Shown: positions 52,924 to 62,954, counted from the stretch's first letter. The stretch is DNA of 64,000 nucleotides from Flavobacterium sp. ENC (GCF_020991415.1 NZ_JAJMOY010000003.1:496001-560000); one strand, 5' to 3'. The notes: generated by a model from the sequence alone, not told the origin. Numbers and translations: made by a program.

Positions 52924-54873
52924 ATGGCAAAACCACTAAAAATACTTATTGTTGAAGATCAGTTTGTTGAGGCCAATCACTTACGGCTGATGCTGAAGAA
53001 AGCCGGACATTCTGTTATCGGAATGGCGCGTTCCGTACCGGATGCCAAATATTATATTGCACAGGAAAAACCGGAACTGGTGTTACTGGACATTTTCCTC
53101 TCTGGAAAACAGACCGGTATCGATCTTGCCGAAATACTAAAAGAAGATAATATCCCGTTTATTTATCTCTCTGCTAATTCTAACGAAGAAGTGCTGAGTA
53201 AAGCCAAACTGACCCATCCGCATGGCTTTTTGGTAAAACCTTTCAGGGAAAAAGATTTATTAATCACGATCGAAATTGCCGAATACCATCAGCAGCACGG
53301 AATAGAATCTTCTATTAGGAAAGAGCTTTTGTTTCAGAAGCAATTAAAAACGATAGTCACAAAAAGTGGCAGCTGGGACGAGCGGGTTCTTAGCATCATT
53401 ACGGCCCTGCAGTCTCTCATTTCCTTTGATTTGGTAATGGCTGTTTTTTATATGGAAAACAAGTTGTCCAGCAGGGTGCTGGGCTATGCAAGGACAGGCT
53501 TACACGAATACCAGCGGATAGGAATTGAAGAATTGCAAAATATTACAGGCTTAAAACAGTCTGAAATTACAGAACTACGAAACAAAAGCAGGGTGGAGAC
53601 CGAAGCCACCTTCTACAATGGCCAGGACTTTATAAAAATATGCGATAAAACGCCTATTAAAAAAGTAATTGCGACTTCAATGAATATGAAATCCAATCTC
53701 ATGCTGCCGGTTCCTTTAGCACTCAGTGAAAACGGCGGACTCTACTTATCTTTTTTCAGCAGGCAGGCTGACAATTATAACAAAAATCATTTAACGCTAT
53801 GCGAAAGGCTGCAGGAACCCTTAATCTTTGCCATTGAAAATTTGATCAGTCATGATAAGAAATTAGATAAAAAAAATACTGTTGGTGAAAATTCCGGTAC
53901 CGCTAAACCTGTAAAAAATTCCGGCTTTGAATCGATTGTTGGAAAAAGCCCGGTGCTGCTCAAAATATTTGATCACATTTTGCAAGTGGCTCCCGCTGAT
54001 ACTACCGTTTTAATTACAGGGGAAAGCGGTACCGGTAAAGAGAGTATAGCCCATAGTATTAAGGAACTTTCGACCAGAAAAAACCAGCCTTTTGTTAAAG
54101 TGAATTGTTCTGCGCTCCCTCCAGGCCTTATAGAATCAGAATTATTCGGGCATGAAAAAGGATCGTTTACAGGGGCGTCAGAAAGGCGGATCGGTAAATT
54201 TGAACAGGCAGATAACGGGACTTTATTTCTCGATGAAATTGGAGACATGCCATTGGAAATGCAGGCAAAACTGCTGCGGGCGATCCAGGAAAAAGAAATT
54301 GAACGTGTGGGAGGAAATATTTCCATAAAAGTAAATGTCCGCATTATTGCCGCTACCAATTGCAACCTGGAAAAGGAAGTTGCCGACGGCCGTTTTAGGC
54401 TTGATCTCTATTACAGGCTCAATGTATTCCCTATTCAGCTGCCACCGTTAAGAGAGCGTAAAGAAGATATTGGTTTACTCGCCCGTCATTTTATAGCGGT
54501 CTATAGCTTTAAAACAGGAAAAAATGTAACCGAAATAGCAGAAAGCGCTTTAAAAAGTCTCCTGTCTTATCAATGGCCGGGCAATATCCGCGAACTCGAG
54601 AATCTTATCGAAAGAAGTATTCTTTTGGCTAAGACTGACACCATCGAACATATTCCGCTTCCGGCTTTTGAAGAAACGAAAATAAACAACAAGTCAAATG
54701 AATGGTATTTCAAAACGATTCAGGAAAATGAAAGGGAGCATATTATCAATGTTCTGGAGAAATGCAACGGCAGAATAAGAGGTACCGGAGGTGCATCCGA
54801 AATTTTAGGAGTTCCGCCCACAACCCTGGCTTCCAGAATGCAAAGGTTAGGGATTAAGAGAAGCCATTTTTGA
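52924..54873 (+). CDS. Sigma-54-type response regulator with GAF domain
   Basis: 649 residues. Receiver domain (phospho-acceptor Asp56 in LVLLDIF), a GAF-like region (~150-310), an AAA+ domain (~335-570) with Walker A GESGTGKES, the sigma-54 contact loop as GSFTGA (rather than GAFTGA) and Walker B LFLDEIGD, and a C-terminal Fis-type helix-turn-helix (SEILGVPPTTLASRMQRLGI). It activates sigma-54 promoters after phosphorylation. The palindrome upstream of the operon and of the 55534 gene is a likely binding site. Confidence 0.9.
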   Translation: MAKPLKILIVEDQFVEANHLRLMLKKAGHSVIGMARSVPDAKYYIAQEKPELVLLDIFLSGKQTGIDLAEILKEDNIPFIYLSANSNEEVLSKAKLTHPHGFLVKPFREKDLLITIEIAEYHQQHGIESSIRKELLFQKQLKTIVTKSGSWDERVLSIITALQSLISFDLVMAVFYMENKLSSRVLGYARTGLHEYQRIGIEELQNITGLKQSEITELRNKSRVETEATFYNGQDFIKICDKTPIKKVIATSMNMKSNLMLPVPLALSENGGLYLSFFSRQADNYNKNHLTLCERLQEPLIFAIENLISHDKKLDKKNTVGENSGTAKPVKNSGFESIVGKSPVLLKIFDHILQVAPADTTVLITGESGTGKESIAHSIKELSTRKNQPFVKVNCSALPPGLIESELFGHEKGSFTGASERRIGKFEQADNGTLFLDEIGDMPLEMQAKLLRAIQEKEIERVGGNISIKVNVRIIAATNCNLEKEVADGRFRLDLYYRLNVFPIQLPPLRERKEDIGLLARHFIAVYSFKTGKNVTEIAESALKSLLSYQWPGNIRELENLIERSILLAKTDTIEHIPLPAFEETKINNKSNEWYFKTIQENEREHIINVLEKCNGRIRGTGGASEILGVPPTTLASRMQRLGIKRSHF

Positions 54874-54879
54874 AATTAG

Positions 54880-55378
54880 ATAATTGGACTGTTAGATTAT
54901 TAGATAATGTGGAAATTAGATGATTAGATAATTAGACTGTTTGATAATTGGACTGTTAGATTATTAGAAAATGTGGAAATTAGAAAATGTGACAATTAGA
55001 TAATTTGATAATTGGACTGTTTGATTGTTTAATAATTATCTAAATTGGAAATTAGATAATGAGGTGATTGAGTAATGTGAAAATTTTTTACAATCTGAAA
55101 ATGGGCATTATGTAAGTTGTTTGTGCTATTTAAACTAATATGTTTTATATCGTGTTGCATTTCAAGTTTCAGTTTTACATTATCCAATTATCAATCATCA
55201 ATTATCAATTATCATTATCAATTATCAATTATCAATTATCAACTATCAATTATCAACTATCAATTATCAACTATCAATTATCAACTATCAATTATCAACT
55301 ATCAATTATCAATCATCCAATTATCAAATTTTCTAATTATCTAATTATCACATTATCCAATTACCCAATTATCTAATT
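54880..55378. repeat. AT-rich simple repeats in two inverted blocks
   Basis: The left block (about 54880-55060) repeats AATTAGATAATTGGA-type words; the right block (about 55180-55378) repeats the complementary AATTATC words, with a run of ATCAATT and ATCAACT units. Together they are a broad inverted repeat around a ~120-base centre. Open frames across the right block code only for low-complexity NYQLS-type peptides and are not genes. Confidence 0.85.
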
Positions 55379-55416
55379 AAAAAAAAACGATATTAAGTTG
55401 CTTGATTTTCGTCACA

Positions 55417-55432
55417 CAACGATATATAGTTG
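55417..55432. promoter_or_regulatory. Second copy of the 16-bp palindrome
   Basis: CAACGATATATAGTTG differs by one base from the palindrome at 51207. It lies about 110 bases before the hydrolase ATG at 55534. TTTGGCAT at 55510-55517 resembles a -24 sigma-54 box, but the -12 part is poor. Confidence 0.6.
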
Positions 55433-55533
55433 GTTTAAAAATCAGTTTAAAAGTTTAACTTGTTGATTTTTAATTAATTAATAAAAAGGTTCGGTTTTCG
55501 TTTAGGCTTTGGCATAACATTAAAATATGTATT

Positions 55534-56322
55534 ATGCTGACTGAAAACCCTACTACAATACTTTTTATTACAGGTGCATTTGTAAGCAATACTTGCTGGG
55601 ACGAATGGAAAGTCTTTTTTGAAAGTAAAGGCTTTAAAACCCTGGCTCCGGCATGGCCATACAAAGACGCTCCCGTAGACGTTTTGCGCGAACGTCATCC
55701 GGATCCGCAGATTGCCAGTCTGCGATTAACCCAGCTCGTTGATCATTTTGATGCTATTGCCAGAAATCTTTCACACCCGCCGATTATTATCGGACACTCT
55801 ATTGGAGGACTTACCGCCCAGATACTTTTACAGCGTAATGTTGCGTCAGCCGCGATCGCCATACATTCAGTTCCGCCGCAAGGGATTATGACTTTTAAAT
55901 TTTCATTTTTAAAAGCCGGCTGGGGACCGCTAGGTTTTTTCACTTCTGCCAAAAAGACTTTCTTAATGAGCTTTAGCCAGTGGCAATATGCATTTACAAA
56001 CGGAATGCCCGAAGAATGGCAGGAAAAAGCGTATTGTGAATTGCTTATTCCCGAGTCTAAATTAATCGTTCGTGATACGATAACCGCTGCTGCAAGGGTA
56101 GATTTTCATACTGCTCACAACCCATTACTACTCATTGCGGGATCAGCCGATCATACAATTCCCGAATCACTCAATTATTCCAACTACAAAAAATACACGG
56201 ATAAGGATTCTGTTACAGATTTTAAAGTTTTTGCCGGCAGGAACCATTTTGTTTTAGGACAGCCGGGCTGGCAGGAAATCGCAATTTATATAGTAGAATG
56301 GATTCAGAAACAAAAGAATTAA
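55534..56322 (+). CDS. Alpha/beta hydrolase
   Basis: 262 residues, cytoplasmic. FITGAFVSNTCWDEWKVFF near the start, nucleophile motif GHSIGGLTAQ, acid in AGSADHTIPES and base in GRNHFVLG. A common esterase/lipase-like fold. First gene of a run that extends to 63956 and is preceded by the shared palindrome. Substrate unknown. Confidence 0.83.
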   Translation: MLTENPTTILFITGAFVSNTCWDEWKVFFESKGFKTLAPAWPYKDAPVDVLRERHPDPQIASLRLTQLVDHFDAIARNLSHPPIIIGHSIGGLTAQILLQRNVASAAIAIHSVPPQGIMTFKFSFLKAGWGPLGFFTSAKKTFLMSFSQWQYAFTNGMPEEWQEKAYCELLIPESKLIVRDTITAAARVDFHTAHNPLLLIAGSADHTIPESLNYSNYKKYTDKDSVTDFKVFAGRNHFVLGQPGWQEIAIYIVEWIQKQKN

Positions 56323-56355
56323 ATAATACCAATTAACCACTTTAAATTAAAAACT

Positions 56356-57366
56356 ATGAAATCAATTACCAAAAATTTAGGATCGAAAAGTGCAAAAGCT
56401 TTTTTAGGCCTGTTCGCAATCAGTTTATTTTTACTGACCTCTTGCAATAAAAAAGAAGAACCAGCAAAAGCAGTCACCGAAGAATCGTCAGCGACAACCG
56501 ATTCGGCAGCTGTAAAACCGGCAGATCCACCGGCAAATTTTAAACACGCCACTGCATTGGTCAATGGTGTAAACATTCATTACGTGATTGGCGGCAAAGG
56601 TGAACCTCTTGTACTGGTACACGGTTTTGGACAAAACTGGTACATGTGGAACCGTCTGCTTCCGGAACTTTCCAAACATTTTACCGTTATCGCCCCGGAC
56701 CTTAGAGGAGTTGGTGAATCGGATAAACCGGAAAGCGGTTATGATAAAAAAACGATGGCGACAGATATTCACGAACTTGTAAAAAAACTGGGTTACAATT
56801 CCGTTAATCTGGCCGGGCACGATATCGGACTTATGGTTGCCTATGCTTACGCCGCGCAATATGGCAGTGAAGTGAAGAAATTAGCCCTGATGGATGCGCT
56901 GCTTCCGGGTATTGAACCGGTTTGGTCTCAGGTTTCGGCTTCAGCGTGGTGGTTTGGCTTTTTTGCATGGCCCGCTTCCGGAGATATTGTAAAAGGAAAA
57001 GAGAAAGAATTTTTAACCAATTTCTGGCCCATGGTAGGACATGTTAAAGATCCTTTTACAGCAGAAGAAACAGCTGAATTTGTGAGAGCTTATGCTGTGA
57101 AAGACGGGGCAAAATCCAGTTTCAAATGGTTTGGCAATTTCCCTCAGGATGGAAAAGACAATCTGGTTTTTGCCAAAACAAAACTTAAAATGCCTTTGCT
57201 GGCCATGGGTGGTGAATATTTTGCAGCAGCTTTCCTGAAAGACCACTCTAAACTGGTGGCCGAAAATGTGACCGAATCAAAAATTGCAGGTGCCGGACAC
57301 TGGCTGGTTCAGGAAAATACAGCTCAGGTACAAAAAGATTTGCTGGCTTTTTTCCTTGCCAAATAA
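56356..57366 (+). CDS. Epoxide hydrolase/dehalogenase-like lipoprotein
   Basis: 336 residues. Lipobox LLTSC (Cys about 30) then a low-complexity linker. Alpha/beta hydrolase with HGFGQNWYMWNRL, nucleophile motif GHDIGL (Asp, as in epoxide hydrolases and haloalkane dehalogenases) and His in GAGHWLVQE. It is anchored on the periplasmic or outer face. It follows the previous hydrolase by 33 bases. Which substrate it opens is unknown. Confidence 0.84.
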   Translation: MKSITKNLGSKSAKAFLGLFAISLFLLTSCNKKEEPAKAVTEESSATTDSAAVKPADPPANFKHATALVNGVNIHYVIGGKGEPLVLVHGFGQNWYMWNRLLPELSKHFTVIAPDLRGVGESDKPESGYDKKTMATDIHELVKKLGYNSVNLAGHDIGLMVAYAYAAQYGSEVKKLALMDALLPGIEPVWSQVSASAWWFGFFAWPASGDIVKGKEKEFLTNFWPMVGHVKDPFTAEETAEFVRAYAVKDGAKSSFKWFGNFPQDGKDNLVFAKTKLKMPLLAMGGEYFAAAFLKDHSKLVAENVTESKIAGAGHWLVQENTAQVQKDLLAFFLAK

Positions 57367-57399
57367 ATTGACCCAAACAGACCAATTAAATCTGAAAAA

Positions 57400-59169
57400 A
57401 TGAAACAACTATTTGTATTACTATTATTTTTCTTTGGTCTGTTGGTACAGTCCCAGGAAAAAGCAGACCTGATTATTTACAACGGAAAAATTGCCACGAT
57501 GCAGAAACCCGGTGAATTTGTTCAGGCACTGGCCACAAAGGACGGAATCATCCTGGCAACCGGAACTTCAAAAAGCATTTTGGAGACTTATAAAACAACA
57601 GCCACTAAAATCATTGATGCAAAAGGCAAAACCGTTGTTCCGGGATTAAACGACAGTCATATCCACGTGATTCGGGAAGGACTCAATTACAACGCCGAAT
57701 TACGCTGGGACGGAGTGAAGACTTTAAAAAGAGCGATGGAAATGCTTAAGGAACAAGCAGCCAGAACGCCACCCGGAGTCTGGATCAAAGTGATTGGCGG
57801 CTGGAATGAATTTGGCTTTGAAGAAAAAAGACAGCCTACCATTGACGAAATAAATGCCGCAGTTCCGGACAAACCTGTTTTTATCACCTACCTGTACGGC
57901 AAAGCATTTTTGAACAAAAAAGGGATTGAGGTTTTAGGCTATACCAAAGACACCCATTATGAAGGAAGTGTTCTGGAGCAGGACAAAAACGGAAATTTAA
58001 CCGGGCTGATGTTTGCAAAAGAAACGCCGAAAGCGATTTATACGACTTTAGGATTGACCACAAAACTGAGTCCGGAAGAAAGAAGCAACAGTTCGCTTCA
58101 GTTTAACCGTGAACTCAATCGTTTTGGCTTAACCTCTGTGATCGATGCGGCAGGAGGATCACAGAATTTTCCGGCCGATTATGCCACTTCTATGGAACTG
58201 GCGAAACAGGGAAAACTGAACCTGCGAATTTCCTATTACCTCTTTGCCCAGCAAAAAGGGAAAGAACTTCAGGATTACGAAAAGTGGGTGGCCGAAACCG
58301 TGATTAATAAAAACGATAATCTTCTGACAGCCAACGGCTATACCGAAGAAGGTGCCGGAGAAAATATTGTGGCTTCCGCTGCAGATTTTGAAAATTTTCT
58401 GGAACCGAGAATTGTACTTTCGGATGAAATGGAAAAAGATCTGGAACCCATTATTCGCTTACTTGTTAAAAACAAATGGCCGTTTCGATTGCACGCCACT
58501 TACGGAGAATCGATTGACAGAATGCTGAACGTTTTTGAGAAAGTAAACAAAGAGATTCCGTTTAACGGATTGCGCTGGTTTTTTGATCATGCCGAAACCA
58601 TTACACCTCAGGAACTGGAAAGGGTAAAAGCACTTAATGGCGGAATAGCAGTCCAGTTCAGGATGTATTTTCAGGGCGAATTGTATCAAAAAATGTATGG
58701 CACTCCAAAAACACAGCTGCCTCCCATCAAAGAAATGTTAGCAATGGGAATCCCGGTCGGAATGGGAACTGATGCCACGCGAATTTCAACGTACAATCCG
58801 TGGATGGCGCTGCATTGGCTTATTACAGGAAAAACCCTGGGCGCAATGCAGTTTTGGCCAAAAGATCAGGTTCTGGATAAGTTTACCGCACTGCAATTGT
58901 ATACGTCAGGAAGTGCCTGGTTTTCGGGTGAGGAAAAGGAAAAAGGAAAGCTGATCAAAGGAATGTATGCTGATATGTCGATTTTATCAGAGGATTATTT
59001 TACAGTTTCAGCCGATAAAGTCCGAAATATCGAATCGGATCTGACTCTTGTCAATGGAAAAGTAGTGTACGGTGCCAGAGATTTTAAGGCACTCGATCCT
59101 GAAATAGCTCCGGTAATTCCGGATTGGTCGCCAGTGAAATATTTTGGCGGCTATGCTAAAAAACTTTAA
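57400..59169 (+). CDS. Secreted amidohydrolase, YtcJ-like
   Basis: 589 residues with a signal peptide (cleavage near QSQ, residue 19). TIM-barrel metal-dependent hydrolase: DSHIHV (metal His pair), FRLHATYGES, FDHAE, and MGTDATRIS close to the C-terminus. PF07969-type (amidohydrolase_3). Exported members are unusual but common in Bacteroidota. Same direction as the two hydrolases; the next gene follows after a 770-base repeat array. Confidence 0.86.
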   Translation: MKQLFVLLLFFFGLLVQSQEKADLIIYNGKIATMQKPGEFVQALATKDGIILATGTSKSILETYKTTATKIIDAKGKTVVPGLNDSHIHVIREGLNYNAELRWDGVKTLKRAMEMLKEQAARTPPGVWIKVIGGWNEFGFEEKRQPTIDEINAAVPDKPVFITYLYGKAFLNKKGIEVLGYTKDTHYEGSVLEQDKNGNLTGLMFAKETPKAIYTTLGLTTKLSPEERSNSSLQFNRELNRFGLTSVIDAAGGSQNFPADYATSMELAKQGKLNLRISYYLFAQQKGKELQDYEKWVAETVINKNDNLLTANGYTEEGAGENIVASAADFENFLEPRIVLSDEMEKDLEPIIRLLVKNKWPFRLHATYGESIDRMLNVFEKVNKEIPFNGLRWFFDHAETITPQELERVKALNGGIAVQFRMYFQGELYQKMYGTPKTQLPPIKEMLAMGIPVGMGTDATRISTYNPWMALHWLITGKTLGAMQFWPKDQVLDKFTALQLYTSGSAWFSGEEKEKGKLIKGMYADMSILSEDYFTVSADKVRNIESDLTLVNGKVVYGARDFKALDPEIAPVIPDWSPVKYFGGYAKKL

Positions 59170-59235
59170 ACATAAATAAAATTCGTTGGGTGTAAGTAGT
59201 AAAACTATTTAACACTTAGAAATGAGTAGAAAGTC

Positions 59236-59851
59236 GCCACGAATTTCACGAATGTTCACGAATTATTTTTTTCGTCGTCAAAGAAAAAATTAGCAAAAAA
59301 TTTAGTAAAAACATTTAACGCAAAGAAATGATTAGAAAGTAGCCACGAATTTCACGAATGTTCACGAATTATTTTTCTCGTCGTTAAAGAAAAAAATTAG
59401 CAAAAAATTTAGTAAAAACATTTAACGCAAAGAAATGATTAGAAAGTAGCCACGAATTTTTCACGAATGTTCACGAATTATTTTTCTCGTCGTCAAAGAA
59501 AAAATTAGCAAAAAAATTAGTAAAAACATTTAACGCAAAGAAATGATTAGAAAGTAGCCACGAATTTCACGAATGTTCACGAATTATTTTTCTCGTCGTT
59601 AAAGAAAAAAACTAGCGAAAAATTTAGTAAAAACATTTAACGCAAAGAAATGATTAGAAAGTAGCCACGAATTTCACGAATGTTCACGAATTATTTTTCT
59701 CGTCGTTAAAGAAAAAAATTAGCAAAAAATTTAGTAAAAACATTTAACGCAAAGAAATGATTAGAAGTAGCCACGAATTTTACGAATGTTCACGAATTAT
59801 TTTTTTCGTCGTCAAAGAAAAAAATTAGCGAAAATTGGTGCAATTCGTGGC
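59236..59851. repeat. Six tandem copies of a ~107-base repeat
   Basis: Copies start GCCACGAATTT at 59236, 59342, 59449, 59557, 59664 and 59770. Each contains TTCACGAATTATTTTT, AAATTTAGTAAAAACATTTAAC and GCAAAGAAATGATTAGAAAG. The array ends in AATTCGTGGC (59842-59851), an inverse copy of its first ten bases. Copies are nearly identical, so recent expansion is likely. No gene lies within 59170-59940. Confidence 0.9.
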
Positions 59852-59940
59852 AAAAAAGAAACATTATATTTCACATAGCGATGTGTTAAACCAATTGCGC
59901 CCAACGTATTAAATCAAACAAAATCTATAAAATTCATATC

Positions 59941-60960
59941 ATGAAAATTCAAAAAATAATTTCAGGAATTGCATTATTCTCTTTGTGTTTGCTGGCGAAT
60001 ACAGCTGCTTATGCACAATTTCCGATGCCTGATCACGTACCAATCTGGGACGCCAACAAAGTGACTTTAAAACTGCATAAAATAGCAGAGAATGTCTATG
60101 CCGTTTCGCCGTCTACAACAGAAACAGAAACCACAAAAGGAATCGCACAGGCGACTTCGGCAGGATTTATTGTGGGAGATAAAGGCGTTTTGCTTATTGA
60201 AACCATGCTGAGCAAAGGGCTTTACGACCAGCTTTATAAACTGATCCGTTCCGTGACGCCGAAACCCATTGTTTATGCGATCAATACCAGTGATCACGGC
60301 GATCATTGTTTCGGGAACTATTTGCTTCCCAAAGAAACTATTGTGATTCAGAACGAATTCTGCAAAGACAATCTCGCCAAAAATTATGACAATATCAAAC
60401 AGTTTATGATTATGCTTTTTGGCAAAGGCAGAGGGATTGAAGAAAGTGTTTACCGTCCCGCAGATATTACCATAGCCATTAACCAGACCCTGAAAATTGA
60501 TATGGGAAAAGGGAATGTGGTGGAGGTCATTAATGTGGGTACCGCGCAATCTCCGGCCGATCTTTTTGTATATCTGAAATCGGCTTCCGGAAATGTCTTG
60601 TGGGCAGGAAACCCCTTTATCGCCGAAAGTCCAACAATTCCGTGGTTGTTTGACGGTTATTTTTTAGAGCCGGTTCAGAACCTGAACAAAATTTACAACA
60701 TGATTTCGGATAAGGACATTGTAGTTCCCGGACACGGACGCATGACCAACAAAGCGGGAATTAAATATACGATCGATTATGTGACTGCTTTGCAGACCAA
60801 TGTGGAGAATGCCGTGAAAAAAGGACTTACCCTGGATGAAACCAAAGCCACTGTAACCATGAAGGAATTTGATAAAGGCTACGAACTTTTTAACTGGCTT
60901 CACTTTAATTTCAATGTGCCGAATGCGTACAAGGATATCAAACAAAATGGAAGTAAATAA
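59941..60960 (+). CDS. Secreted metallo-beta-lactamase-fold protein with altered metal site
   Basis: 339 residues with a signal peptide (cleavage near YAQ, residue 28). The MBL core motif reads TSDHGDH (117-122 region): Ser117 replaces the first His, while His119, Asp121 and His122 remain. The second motif reads GTAQSPADL with Gln203 where His is normal. GHG (His265) is kept. So the site-1 ligands are mostly lost and the site-2 ligands (Asp121, His122, His265) kept. Substrate unknown; the catabolic neighbours suggest an ester or lactone. Confidence 0.82.
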   Translation: MKIQKIISGIALFSLCLLANTAAYAQFPMPDHVPIWDANKVTLKLHKIAENVYAVSPSTTETETTKGIAQATSAGFIVGDKGVLLIETMLSKGLYDQLYKLIRSVTPKPIVYAINTSDHGDHCFGNYLLPKETIVIQNEFCKDNLAKNYDNIKQFMIMLFGKGRGIEESVYRPADITIAINQTLKIDMGKGNVVEVINVGTAQSPADLFVYLKSASGNVLWAGNPFIAESPTIPWLFDGYFLEPVQNLNKIYNMISDKDIVVPGHGRMTNKAGIKYTIDYVTALQTNVENAVKKGLTLDETKATVTMKEFDKGYELFNWLHFNFNVPNAYKDIKQNGSK

Positions 60961-61039
60961 TTAAAAATTGAGTATTAAAAACTAAAAAACAGCCCTGGGG
61001 GTAATTGTTTCTATGTGTTTAAAAATTAAAAATTGAATC

Positions 61040-62413
61040 ATGAAAAATACGATCCAATTACTGGTTTTATTGCTTTCGTTTTCTGGTTTTGCACAGCAGT
61101 ACCCAGACTTTAAGTCACTACGATTTGATGAAGATTATAGTTTTTTGAAAAACGATACTGCACGTAATAATTGGTATAAAACAGTGAAATTCCTGCCGGT
61201 TTCTTCTTCTAAAAAGGCGTATATCAGTTTTGGGGGCGATATACGGTTTCAGTATTTCTATGCTAAAAATGAAAATTGGGGTGATGGTCCGCAGGATAAC
61301 GATGGTTATGTTTTAGGAAGATATTTGTTTCATGCCGATTTTCATGCCGGAAAGTACTTCAGAACTTTTGTTCAGGTACAGAGCAGTATGGCTGACGGAA
61401 GAATTGATCCGAATCCTGTGGAACAAAATCCGCTTGAAGTACATCAGGCATTTGCTGATTTGAATATTATGAATGAAGGAAGCCAAAGACTGATTTTAAG
61501 AGTAGGAAGGCAGGAACTCACTTACGGATCACAACGTTTGGTAGCCGTTAGGGAAGGCCCTAACAACAGGCAGTCTTTTGATGGGGTCAAAGCAATTATT
61601 GGCAAAGAGAATAGTACAGCGGATTTATTTTACACGCATTACGTGGTGGCACATGACGGTATTTTTGACGATGCTTCGAATAAAGACAGGCAGCTCTGGG
61701 GAAGTTATCTGGCCTTTACTAAAATACCAATTGTCAAAAATATCGATGTGTATTATTTGGGCTACCAAAGGGCAAATGCGGCCTTTAATGATGCAGCAGG
61801 AAAAGAAAAACGACATTCGTTAGGAACCCGTATCTGGGGAAAAACGGGGAACTGGCGTTACGATGGCGAGGCCGTTTACCAGTTTGGTGATGTGGCTGAA
61901 AAAAGTATCAATGCGTGGACGGCCTCGATTAATGCCGGATATCGTTTTAATGGTATAAAGTTTCATCCGGAAATTGGCTTTAAAACCGAAGTAATCAGCG
62001 GAGACAAAAAGGCGGGAGATTCCAGTCTGCAGACTTTCAATCCTCTTTTTCCGAGAGGTGCCTATTTTGGACTGGCTTCTGTAATCGGGCCTTCCAATCT
62101 GATTGATTTCCATCCGTCGCTGAGTTTTGAAATTGCCAAAAATATAGATTGGGTCATTGACTATGACATGTTTTGGCGATACAGCGGCTACGATGGTATT
62201 TATGCACCAAATACATCACTGATTTATCCCGGAGATACCACAACCGAAAAGAAAATCGGAAATCAGCTCGAAAGCGAAATCGTCTGGGAGCCGAATCAAT
62301 ATATTTATTTCAGGCTCGAAGCCACCTGGTTTAAGGCAGAAGAGTACATCAAAGCCTCCGGAACCGGTAAAAATATATTCTTTACCGGACTCACCATGCA
62401 GCTTCATTTTTAA
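61040..62413 (+). CDS. Alginate-export-type outer-membrane porin
   Basis: 457 residues with a signal peptide (cleavage near GFAQ, residue 19). PF13372 features: GGDIRFQYFY, GRYLFHADFHAGKYFRTFVQVQ, LRVGRQELTYGSQRLVAVREG and a C-terminal strand ending LHF. These 16-18-strand barrels let anionic compounds through the outer membrane. In this run it is the probable entry pore for the substrate of the secreted hydrolases. Confidence 0.85.
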   Translation: MKNTIQLLVLLLSFSGFAQQYPDFKSLRFDEDYSFLKNDTARNNWYKTVKFLPVSSSKKAYISFGGDIRFQYFYAKNENWGDGPQDNDGYVLGRYLFHADFHAGKYFRTFVQVQSSMADGRIDPNPVEQNPLEVHQAFADLNIMNEGSQRLILRVGRQELTYGSQRLVAVREGPNNRQSFDGVKAIIGKENSTADLFYTHYVVAHDGIFDDASNKDRQLWGSYLAFTKIPIVKNIDVYYLGYQRANAAFNDAAGKEKRHSLGTRIWGKTGNWRYDGEAVYQFGDVAEKSINAWTASINAGYRFNGIKFHPEIGFKTEVISGDKKAGDSSLQTFNPLFPRGAYFGLASVIGPSNLIDFHPSLSFEIAKNIDWVIDYDMFWRYSGYDGIYAPNTSLIYPGDTTTEKKIGNQLESEIVWEPNQYIYFRLEATWFKAEEYIKASGTGKNIFFTGLTMQLHF

Positions 62414-62480
62414 GCTCCAAAGTAAATCATACGAAAAATTTAAAACGATAATTATGGAAGAAACTGTAATACGATCAAAA

Positions 62481-62954
62481 ATGAAAACCTTACAATTAAT
62501 AGCAGTAGTGCTGTTGACGGGTTTTTCAGTACAGGCGCAGGTCTATACTGATGAAGAAATCAATACGAAGCAAACGGCAGATAAATTCTTTGGCTCTATC
62601 GGAGCCAAAGACCCCGAAAAGATTGCTTCAATGGTTTCAGAAAATGTAGACTGGTATATTTTCGAATCGAAATACATGCCCTGGACAGGACACCGTTCTA
62701 AACGGGAAGAAATTTCGGAATTATTCAAAACGCTCTTTAGTTATTTTGTTGACGGGAGTGAAAAACTCGAGGTACAGTCGTTTTTAGTGCGGGGTAATGA
62801 AGTTGCGGTATTTGGTTTTGTCGAACGAACGGTGAAAAAAAACGGAAAGCATTTTAAAATGCCTCTGGCTATTCATATAACAGTCGTGAATAATCTGATA
62901 AGCAAATTTTCGCTTTATGAAGAAACACTGATTATTGAAAAAGTACTTAAATAA
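62481..62954 (+). CDS. Secreted SnoaL/ketosteroid-isomerase-like protein
   Basis: 157 residues from the ATG at 62481, chosen because it places the signal peptide (MKTLQLIAVVLLTGF...QAQ) first. NTF2-like fold: FFGSIGAKDPEKIASMVSEN, VDWYIFESKYMPWTGHRSKR and the C-terminal strands. Possible isomerase or ligand binder in the periplasm. Follows the porin by 67 bases. Confidence 0.8.
   Translation: MKTLQLIAVVLLTGFSVQAQVYTDEEINTKQTADKFFGSIGAKDPEKIASMVSENVDWYIFESKYMPWTGHRSKREEISELFKTLFSYFVDGSEKLEVQSFLVRGNEVAVFGFVERTVKKNGKHFKMPLAIHITVVNNLISKFSLYEETLIIEKVLK

Noticed and set aside
55117..55376. Open frames coding for NYQLS-type repeats
   Set aside because: They only read through the AT-rich simple repeats, overlap each other in two frames and have no domain or start context.
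59236..59851. Array considered as a CRISPR
   Set aside because: Whole 107-base units repeat without variable spacers; no cas genes nearby.
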